DNA of 64,000 nucleotides. Origin: Diphasiastrum complanatum. Lineage: Eukaryota; Streptophyta; Lycopodiopsida; Lycopodiales; Lycopodiaceae. Location: positions 833,699 through 897,698 of the forward strand of contig CM055097.1 in NCBI GenBank assembly GCA_029204225.1. Reading direction: 5' to 3'. Shown piece by piece: positions 56,531-64,000 of the stretch. How positions within the stretch are numbered: position 1 is the stretch's first letter; the number at the start of each line of letters is the position of its first letter. A model generated the notes under the pieces. That model did not search any database. It saw nothing but the letters and a program-made list of their open reading frames with translations, and was not told where the DNA came from. The translations under genes and the position numbers were made by a program.

Positions 56531-56919
56531 TATGCGCGTGCTTCAAGCGCACTGAATCGATATCGCATGGATGTAGAGAATGATAAGAACTTTAAGCAAA
56601 AAATATTCAACGTCGTCCATCTGTGTATATAGAGAAAATCTGAAATGATTGCATACGTGGTGGTTTGGATGTCCGAGGCTCGGATTACGTTGATGATTAC
56701 TTCGAGATATTCAGAGGCTTGTCAATCAAATCAAATTAAATATCCATCTTTCATCAAAATGATTAGTCGATATAACGACCACAATAAATTTCAACAAAAG
56801 TATGGTCACATCTACAATTTGTTGCTGAAATTGACAAGGTTAAGTTATAAATATCTAACCTTTTTTTATATCCAATCATTATAATTTCGAAAAATTCCAA
56901 CGACCATTATTTCACCCAA
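56531..56919. repeat. Segment inverted relative to copy A
   Basis: The reverse complement of this stretch aligns with 38,490-38,955 of copy A (for instance the copy A run 'GATTGGATATAAAAAAGG' appears here as its complement near 56,864). Both ends of the segment in copy A carry motif copies in opposite orientation (GCGCGTCGATTAG... at the left, GCGATATCGATTTAGC at the right). The TATATATA box is carried along and reversed. Copy B lacks a tandem piece of about 50 bases present in copy A. Confidence 0.8.
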
Positions 56920-57225
56920 AGACTGTGTAAAAACACTTGTAATTCTGCAAACTGTATAAAAACACGGAAAAATCCGCAGAACTAGATAAATAATGGATGA
57001 AGATTAAAACCGATTAGTCGATTGGTAAGAAGAAGAAGAATCCAACACTCCCCCTTAATCTGAATCCTTGAATGCCTTGACCTTCAAACTTAGTTCTACA
57101 CAGAATCTTTTGTGTGACTCCCAACTTAATGCTTTAGTAAAAACATTTGTTGTCATATCTTGCATTCTATAGTATTGCAATCTCTGCAGATTTGTATTCA
57201 TCAAATTTCGTTGAATGGTAAACAG
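56920..57225 (-). mobile_element. Fragment of a Ty1/copia element (copia-4): LTR start and RNase H end
   Basis: On the minus strand the pol end MQDMTTNVFTKALSWESHKR (57,160-57,090 region) stops at about 57,058, followed by a GGGGGAG polypurine tract and an LTR that starts TGTTGGATTC (57,047) and is cut at about 56,920, right at the inverted segment. It replaces HFE sequence that should follow here. Confidence 0.75.
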
Positions 57226-57692
57226 TTCAATCGATTGCAGGAATAAGAGATGTCATACATTCGGATATTAGTATTTTATAATATAAAGGTTGTTCTCCAA
57301 AATCACTTTTAGAGTCAGGAGTTTTCTTTTATGATCACACCTATTTTCCTGATAAAAATGGTTTTTCCTGATAAAAATGGTTTAGTTGGTAGATTAGAGC
57401 CATATCCTCTACCAGATTTTTTGAATGAGGAATGAATTTTTCTTGATGTGGCAATTTCAGAAAGTTTTTGATCTATTCTACATATTGGTATTTAGAGTAA
57501 AATGTAGCACTGGATCAAAGAATAATAGATTAAATTGGTATCTACCTTTTTTTTTTTCTCAAATGCAATGTTCGGAGGACAAAAACAATGCCATTATTTG
57601 TAAGGACTTGAGTGCTAAAATAATTGCCGAGTTGTTGGATGATGGTTGCGGTACAAAACAAAATCAGCAAGTTGAATGCAGAGTATGTTACT
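57226..57692 (+). pseudogene. Diverged relative of HFE gene 3 (C-terminal exons)
   Basis: Text around 57,238-57,450 reads RDVIHSDISIL-stop-YKG, LLESGVFFYD and then, after a small tandem duplication (57,336-57,380), YPLPDFLNEE and FLDVAISESF. It parallels gene 3 exon 40,444-40,665 (DVIHTDIGQLQYRG, LADSGIFFYI, FPIPLPSF, ISESF). A second block, 57,570-57,690 (CKDLSAKIIAELLDDG, QVECRV), parallels 40,800-40,890 (AKKLSDSLLSELMDEG, EIECRI). Divergence is far greater than between copies A and B, so this is another family member. Several stops; cut by copia-5 at 57,693. Confidence 0.6.
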
Positions 57693-58150
57693 TGTCAAGA
57701 ATTAGATATACAACATCAAGAATTCACCATAAGCAATCACCACAAGAAGGCAGAAGAAGAACACGCACTGTCACTCTATCACACTGACGCATACATAATA
57801 TAAAATGTACAAATAAACCCTGAACTCCTGATAGAGAGAGAAAACCTACGAGTAGACTAATAGACTAGCCTACGACTAATGACAGCTGGCCATAGCTGTC
57901 AACATTAATATACCTCGTAAATAGTAACAATGAAGTTTATCATTGATTTCTAACACTCTCCCTCAATGATAAAATTACATTCTTCTATTCCTAATAGAGT
58001 ACAAAACCTCTCAAATTTACATCTACCTAATGACTTAGTAAAAATATCTGCCATTTGATCTTTAGATTTACCAAAAACAAGATCAATGGCTCCATCAAGA
58101 ATTTTCTCTCGAACAATATCAATAAAAATCTCTTATGCTTGTGGAATGCC
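57693..58150 (-). mobile_element. Fragment of a Ty1/copia element (copia-5): 263-bp LTR and RNase H end
   Basis: LTR 57,693-57,955 (TGTCAAGAAT... to ...TTCTAACA on the plus strand), then polypurine tract CTCTCCCTC and, on the minus strand, the pol end DQMADIFTKSLGRCKFERF with its stop near 57,965. The right limit near 58,150 is where copia-like text ends. The other LTR and most of pol are absent. Confidence 0.75.
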
Positions 58151-58660
58151 TTCCTAATAGACAATTGTATTGTCAGGTTAGGAAACAAGACTTGGAGACA
58201 GATTCGTGGTATATCGATGGATTTTTCATGCTCACCTACTTGGTGTAACTGGTATCTTGCATTCTTTGAAGCTCAATTTATTAAGAGACTAGCCAAGTTA
58301 GGTCTCAGAAAAGATATGAATGTTTTATATCACTCGTTTAGATATATTGAGACATTTGCTTCAATAATAATCCCAATATTGATGCGTTTATGGATAAAAA
58401 TCAGATTAGTTATATCTCCCAGTACTGAACTAGCACAGAAAGAAGCAATTTTAGAAGATGCTTTTCTTGGTACAGATAAGAACTTATAGGATACATGTAT
58501 ATATTACAATCAAAAGATACATCCAATCTTACATGTACACAACCCTTTTTTGGGATTTACATTGATATGAATATGGATTGTTACAATCAATTTGTATCTT
58601 TAGAACAGTAGTGTATTGCAATTTCTAAATTGACAAAAAATAAATATCTATCTCTTTTTG
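58150..58660 (+). pseudogene. Reverse-transcriptase-like fragment
   Basis: The frame through 58,489 contains CIVRLGNKTWRQIRGISM (58,166-58,218), SCSPTWCNWYLAFFEAQFI (58,229-58,283) and FRYIETFA (58,337-58,360). These resemble reverse-transcriptase motifs G-x-x-[FY]-R-Q-I-x-G-[IV]-P-M-G, the following helix, and [FY]-R-Y-I-D-D with the two Asp changed. The order and spacing recall Penelope-like or other non-LTR, non-copia enzymes, though I cannot place it. A frameshift after the YIDD position moves the downstream sequence (NNNPNIDAFMDKNQ) to another frame. It may belong to the diverged HFE relative or be an independent old element. Confidence 0.45.
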
Positions 58661-59339
58661 AATTCAGTGATGATGGATTTGTATTTTTTTTATAAGATTT
58701 TAATTTTCCTCCACTATTTGGATAGTTCTGTCCATATCTCTGCATTTGATCTCAATCTCAAGTCTTTTATGTACTTGCAAAAAATGACACAAATCATATT
58801 GCATTTAGAATAGTTGTAAGTATGGGGTTTTATTTATGGCTTATGCAATGAGTACAAAGTAGAAGCTCAATGTAACTCCAAAGAGCAAGGCCCAAGGGCA
58901 GCATGGCAAGGGTGGCTAGTGCAAGAATTCATGGTGTATATCATGGAGTTTCTTGCTCATAGAGATCCTTCTATACTATGTCTTTGGGATAGCAAAGACA
59001 ATATGTGCCTTGCTGAGGAAGTTCCTACATCCTTTAGTTGTTCGCCTGACTCTAAAACTATAGGGTGGTCTTTCCCAAGTCGACGGGGAAGTGTCAGGTG
59101 CTCCCTCGAGGGATAGTACTTCTTGGCTACATATCAAATAGGACAAACATGCTTATTCATTGGATTGATGTTGTCTGCTCACAAAAAGTTTTTTTAAAGT
59201 GCTCTATGGCTTTGCGGACAATGATCAATCTATGTGTATTGCAATGACAAACTAAATAAACACACAACAAAGTGATAAAATATCTCCTAATATATAAATC
59301 CAAGAAACATATTTGGAAAGGAAAACAAAAGCCTGAAAT
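58661..59339. other. Intergenic DNA with no supported gene
   Basis: Short frames only. Sequence at 59,150-59,339 may be further degraded copia gag, but no motif remains readable. Confidence 0.4.
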
Positions 59340-59492
59340 GAATTGAGCTAATGCATTGATTCTAGTTATGCAGGCTATAGTGATATCCCACAGTTCTTTG
59401 GCAAGTAGAACTACTTTCATCTTGAACTTCTAGAGATGGTAGTTCTCTCCATCGAGTTTGTCGATTAGAGATGGACTAGAAGATGGATCCAT
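59340..59492 (-). pseudogene. copia-3 gag start
   Basis: From ATG 59,492 the minus strand reads MDPSSSPSLIDKLDGENYHL, then TAG in place of Trp, then KFKMKVVLLAKELWDITIA, the standard start of a UBN2-type copia gag; homology ends near 59,370. It lies downstream (leftward) of the LTR at 59,633-61,144, so that LTR serves as its 5' LTR. Confidence 0.75.
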
Positions 59493-59620
59493 TCTGGTGT
59501 AGAGATCACTGGTAGAAACAAGGATGTCTGAATACTGTTGGTTGTGCACTTGTTGAGATGATGGCTTGGTATAAACAAGACTGATAACCTGCAATAGAAA
59601 TGCAGATTACTAAACCACCC

Positions 59621-59702
59621 GCTCTGATACCATGTCGGAAATCCGTGGGATACTATGGTATCAGATTAGTAGAATCTGATTATAAAAGAAGCTCTGATAC
59701 CA
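59621..59702 (-). promoter_or_regulatory. Two copies of the initiator-tRNA primer-binding site
   Basis: TGGTATCAGAGC occurs at 59,691-59,702 and again at 59,621-59,632 on the minus strand. Each is preceded by a CA-ending sequence (TTTTTGACA and TTTCCGACA). A short duplication of the LTR/leader junction, 70 bases apart, explains this. Which one marks the functional LTR end is not clear. Confidence 0.8.
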
Positions 59703-60406
59703 TGTCAAAAATGGTAGGTTCAAAGAACTAATCGACTGATATGGGATCAGAGGAGCTCTGGTAGAAACAAATGTTCTGATATTGGATTGATAATGGCAGT
59801 ATAGCAGCGGAAGTAGAACGAAGGATGGTGTAGGATCGGAAGTTCAGCAGTTACCAGCAACAATCAAGATGAATAAATAGTAGCAATGAACAATAGAACA
59901 AAGCAGTAGTGAGACAAAAACTTGTTGGCGGTAGTTTGTGTTTGTGATGGACGGAGATGCCAACAGGAAAAGAAAGATGATTAATGAAAGCACAGTGATG
60001 ACTATGCTTAACAGGAACATGGATTACTTAGAGAACGGAGGTGGCGAGCTGTTCTTTTTGGTTTAAAAGGATTATCAGTGTAGGAGTCTTAGACTGCCAT
60101 GAAAGAGAGATTTCAAAAAAATGATTAGGCGTCTTAGACAGCCATGCAATTCTCTAATACTGATAATTTGATTAAGAAGAGAATGTGGAAATAATTTAGG
60201 CGTCAGAGATAACCATACATTTCTCTTTATGTGATGTTTGTGTAAGAGGAGTGAGAGTTAATGTCATTCAACAAGAATGCAAAAAGATGTAGGACAGTAG
60301 CGAATCTGTATAATAAAGTTGTAGTAAGAACGATCAGACCGCAATACAGTTGCGCTGGGTAAGCGAGTGATCTTACTTACAGATTCAAAACAATTGCTAC
60401 ACTTCT

Positions 60407-60562
<156 letters not shown>

Positions 60563-60659
60563 TAACTCTGAGGAGTCCGCCACTGAAAGACCCATTCTGG
60601 TCGTTTTGTAGAATCCCATGTAAAACTGCAGTGTTGGGTTTTTTTCGCCTGTGTAGAAA

Positions 60660-60845
60660 CCCGTGTAAAACTGTAGTGTCATCTTTTTTGCAAAGTGTCG
60701 CCTGTCATAAACTGCATGTAAAAATGCAGTGTCGCTTTTTTGCGAATTGTCGCCTGTCATAAACTGCATGTAAAAATGCAGTGTCGCTTTTTTGCAAATT
60801 GTCGCATGTCAAAAAATGCAAGGAAAAATGCAATGTCGCATTTTT
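60660..60845. repeat. About 53-bp tandem repeat in the copia-3 LTR
   Basis: Three units share 'GTGTCGCTTTTTTGC' and 'ATAAACTGCATGTAAAAATG'. They are followed by degenerate copies with TGCATTTTT words to about 60,860. All lie on the transcription-start side of the LTR. Confidence 0.8.
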
Positions 60846-61163
60846 CGCAAAATAGTGTCACATTTCTGGAAGTGCCTAAATGGCCTAGAAACCAATTTAG
60901 GATCAGTGTCACAAAACACTTAGTTGCTCAGGATGGCCTGAAGGTAAAATGGCGGCAGTGTCAAGTGTCAAATTTTTCACCTGTGGAAAAACCTGAGTAA
61001 AAATGCAGACTGTAGCAACAATCAGTTCAAATATGCAGACTGTTGAAAAACAGTTCATTTTCTGCAAGTTTCATTTGAGAGAGTAAAATTGAGAGAAGGA
61101 ATGAGGGTAGTTAGGAAGAGTATGAATAAGATTAAACTCCAACACTCCCCATTAAGCTTACTG

Positions 61164-62384
61164 CTATGAATCTAAACTGCAATTGAGATTTATCATATCT
61201 ACTAAGGTAGAATGTTTATCTCTAGACAAAGGCTTCGTCAAAATATCAGCCAGCATATTGTCTGTATGACAGTAACTTAGTACAACATCTTGGTTTTGAA
61301 CTTTCTCTCTAAGAAAATGGAACTGAACTTCTATGTCTTTAGTTCTAACATGAGTACGTGGATTCAGAGATAGAGCTATGCAACTCTGATTGTCGCACTG
61401 GAGTATTGTTGGACCAATCTGTGGGAATTGCAGATCCTGCAATAGCCTTCTTAGCCAAATTATCTCCTTCATTGTTGATGTAGCTACAGTATACTCAAAT
61501 TCTGTGGAGGACAACAAAATGCATTTTTGCTTTTTGCTATTCCATGAAATGGGTCCTCCTGCAAGGAAACAGATATAACCTCATGTGGATTTTCTGGTAT
61601 CCACGTCTCCTGCCCAATTTGAATCTGAATATGTGGTCAGTGTGAGTGCAGCTTTTGTATTACCATTGTTGCTCAAAGCATAGTGCTTTGAAGCTTGAAT
61701 GTACCTCAGAACTCTTTGCAGAGCTTTCAAGTGTTGTAAGCCTAAATTGGACATGTATTGAGATAGTGTGCTTACTGCATATGCTAGATCAGCTCGTGTG
61801 CATACCATAGAATACATCATAGATCTTATGAAGGACTGATAAGAATACCTATACATTTGTTGCTGAACTGCTTGAGCTGATGAATGTCTGAGGAACAAAA
61901 CAATCAGCTTGTTGTCGTTGTCTTTCAGACCTTCGAACTGTAGGTGCTTGAGTGGATGTTTCTCCTGTGTAAATGATTGGGATAGCTTCAGCTTGTGGTT
62001 GAACAGTCGTGGGTCTAGGCCCATCGATGGAAAATGGAGCTGTTGGGACAAACTCCTGCGTTTGAACATTCGTAGGTCGATGCCTATCGATGGAGAATGG
62101 AGCTGCTGTGACAGGCGCTGCTTTTGCTTGAAATTATGGAATTTGTCTTCAAGAAAGACAACGTCGTGATTGATTGAGATTTGACTTGTATCAATATCAT
62201 AGATACGATATGCCTTATGTGACATTGAATAGCCGATGAAGATATACTTATAGCTTACCGGGTGTAATTTCTTTCTCAGATCAGATGGTATTTGAACATA
62301 GCATAGACATCCAAATACACGTAAGTGTTTCAGACTTGGTTTGTAGCCGTAGTACATAGGCTTCAACTGACGGCCCTGTGTCAA
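61164..62384 (-). pseudogene. copia-3 pol end: integrase tail and RNase H, RT deleted
   Basis: From 62,384 the minus strand gives the integrase C-terminal part (HLRVFGCLCYVQIPS, KYIFIGYS, RIYDIDTSQI) and a linker with a duplicated piece containing LSQQLHSPSIG/LSQQLHFPSMG, then jumps to SFIRSMMYSMVCTRADLAYA, which is after the reverse transcriptase catalytic region: the RT core is deleted. RNase H follows (TYSDSNWAGDVDTRKST; then, after a shift at about 61,570, SSTEFEYTVATSTMKEIIWL and MLADILTKPLS). It stops at 61,164 just before the polypurine tract and the LTR. Confidence 0.88.
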
Positions 62385-62599
62385 ATCTCAACCGACGAGG
62401 TTTCTCACCATCTCAACAAAACCAAATCCAGGCCAGACAACAGAAGTTTCAAGTGACACCTCTGATTGCCATTTCGACCGAACCACCTTATCCTCAAAGT
62501 GACACCGCATTTTGTTTTCATACCATGCCCTTTATCTTTGTTCGCATCTGACTCCCTGTATCTCCATTTGCATATGATGCACTCCATCTATGTTTGCCT
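62385..62599. other. Boundary region without a recognised gene
   Basis: The copia sequence breaks off at about 62,385 inside the integrase. No motif is visible in the short frames here. Confidence 0.4.
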
Positions 62600-63130
62600 T
62601 CGATGCCTCTACACCCGCATTCAATAGCTACAACCGCATTCACCGGCACCCCAACTCCATTTGCCCTTGAACCGCAACTAAACGCACTCATTTGCAAAAA
62701 GCTCGCCATCCACCCGCATCCACTTTTGAACTGTTACACCCACACTCAACCACAAACAACTCGTCGTCCACCCACATCCACTTTCGAACCATCACACCCA
62801 CACTCAACCGCAAACAGCTCGCCATCCACTCGCATCCACTTTTGAACCATCCAGTTTTGAACCGTCACACCCACACTCAACCGCAAACAGCTTGCCATCC
62901 ACCCGCATCCACTTTTGAACCATCCCACCCGCATTCAATCGCAAACAGCTCGCCTTCCAACTGCACAACTGTAAACCATAGCGCCCGCATTCAACCGCAA
63001 ACAGGCCACATCCGCCCTTGAACCGTAACCTCGTATTCAACCACAAACTACCACCTTCCACCTGCATCCATCCTTGCACCCTTAGTGACCGCATTCCATC
63101 GCAACCACACCACCTTCCACCTCCATCTGC
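62600..63130. repeat. About 55-60-bp C-rich minisatellite
   Basis: Units built from 'CACACTCAACCGCAAACAGC', 'TCGCCATCCACCCGCATCCA' and 'CTTTTGAACCATC' are repeated about eight times with variants. The plus strand is poor in G. The same words thin out to about 63,160, and a related CCGCATTACCACCGCA patch is at 63,615-63,710. Confidence 0.8.
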
Positions 63131-64000
63131 ATTGAACCACATTGACCCGTAGTGACCACTCTTGGGATTCACTGTAGGTCTTGCTTCTATTGGACCAGAC
63201 ATCTGTTCATACAACCTCACTCGAGAAGGAGCCATTTTCATGGTCACAGTGCCAACCGTTATTATAAGGTCAGCTTGTCTGGGACTAGATCTCGGTACCA
63301 AACCGTAACGATCCAAATCAAATCGTGAACTGAGCTATCCCGACTAGTGGAGCAAGGGATTGATAATCTTTCACTCTTCCAACTCCAACTAGATTCTATG
63401 AGTCAAAGGCGTAATCTCTAATTTGTGTTGCTTCGATTCGATTAGATCACCCTAGTTCGTCTATCAAATAAACCTTTAGGTTCTTCCAAAGATTTTCCAA
63501 TCACTATAGTCGTGGTAATTCTCCTATTCAACTACTTTAACCAGTTCTAATTGCCTTGAGTCGTCGCGGTTGCAAACAAACGCATTGATCCATAAAGACT
63601 GCCTTGAACCGTAACCCCGCATTACCACCGCACTGGCACCACATTAAAACCTAAACATACCACACGTGCACCACATTACTACTACAAACGCACCCCATTA
63701 CCACCGTAGTAGCCCATATCTGCACTACAAATTCCGTTTGCATCAGCCACTACATCCGACAACTTACACCGACAATGCATTTTGTTGCATCCGACATTGC
63801 ATTCCATTTGCATCCCACATTTCTGCATCTGACACCAAAAAAATTTCAAAAAAATCAAACCCATATCATTAGGAAGCCCTTTGTATGCTGAGTCTCCCCT
63901 TGCCTTCCTTACAAACCCTTCAAAAATCCCAAAAAAATCCAAAAAAACACCAAAAATCCAAAAACAATAGAAACTCATACCCAACACCAAAAAGACACAA
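63131..64000. other. Intergenic DNA to the window end, no gene recognised
   Basis: Only short frames without motifs; A-rich 'CCAAAAA' words from 63,835 to the end. Nothing else is seen. Confidence 0.45.

Larger units (their letters stand above)
32893..56919. mobile_element. HFE: multigene element with histone-like genes, two tandem copies
   Basis: Copy A (32,893-44,775) and copy B (from 44,776) share gene 5 tail, gene 1, gene 2 and the intergenic region beyond at high similarity; copy A then continues with genes 3 and 4 and the gene 4/5 spacer, which lead into copy B. The order is 5+, 1+, 2-, spacer, 3+, 4-, spacer, 5+, 1+, 2-, spacer. The repeat distance is 11,883 bases at the shared left end. 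Genes contain GT...AG introns, and neighbours alternate as convergent and divergent pairs. No terminal inverted repeats or target duplication were found. The arrangement fits a tandem or circularly permuted element; its class (DNA transposon, virus-derived, other) is open. Confidence 0.6.

Overview
This is nuclear DNA from a land plant with a repeat-rich genome. The evidence is two intronless germin-like protein genes with secretory signals, several Ty1/copia elements primed by the plant-typical initiator-Met tRNA site, a Ty3/gypsy element, a LINE, long microsatellites and introns with GT...AG ends. I cannot name the species; a non-seed plant or gymnosperm is only a guess. I see no rRNA, tRNA or CRISPR. 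Apart from the two germin-like genes, almost every coding stretch is a broken mobile-element gene.

Layout. 1-3.5 kb: AT-rich intergenic DNA; its first 355 bases match the far upstream flank of germin-like gene 2, which suggests a third gene copy just left of the window. 3.5-7.7 kb: GC-rich hairpin repeats and a degenerate 7-bp telomere-like satellite split by a decayed LINE. 7.9-12 kb: remnants of a minus-strand coiled-coil / RING-like gene between minisatellites. 13.7-23.2 kb: a tandem duplication of about 7.1 kb spacing carrying GLP1 and GLP2, both minus strand. 25.7-32.9 kb: a decayed Ty3/gypsy element (plus) holding a truncated Ty1/copia element (minus).

32.9-56.9 kb is the unusual part: a multigene repetitive element I do not recognise, called HFE here. 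Its gene order is 5(+), 1(+), 2(-), 3(+), 4(-), then again 5(+), 1(+), 2(-), so copies A and B lie head to tail about 11.9 kb apart. Gene 1 looks like a DDE-type transposase with introns. Gene 3 encodes a histone H3 domain, aligning to H3 without gaps over 73 positions, with an H3-like start (MTRTKQTA) and a long Ser/Pro/Lys-rich extension. Gene 4 starts MARTK and keeps an H3-like MPKD end but has lost the core. Genes 2 and 5 share an N-terminal domain, and gene 2 may end in a second histone fold. The divergent pairs (2/3 and 4/5) are separated by intergenic regions packed with copies, in both orientations, of a motif close to GATATCGRTTCARCGCGC; one segment bounded by inverted motif copies is flipped between copies A and B. 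Copy B is interrupted by a full-length but dead Ty1/copia element (46,984-53,095) with 5-bp target duplications.

57-64 kb: a diverged HFE gene-3 relative, short copia fragments, a reverse-transcriptase-like fragment, a copia LTR flanked on both sides by internal copia sequence, and a minisatellite. All HFE genes here carry frameshifts or stops, so the system must be judged from relatives elsewhere in the genome.
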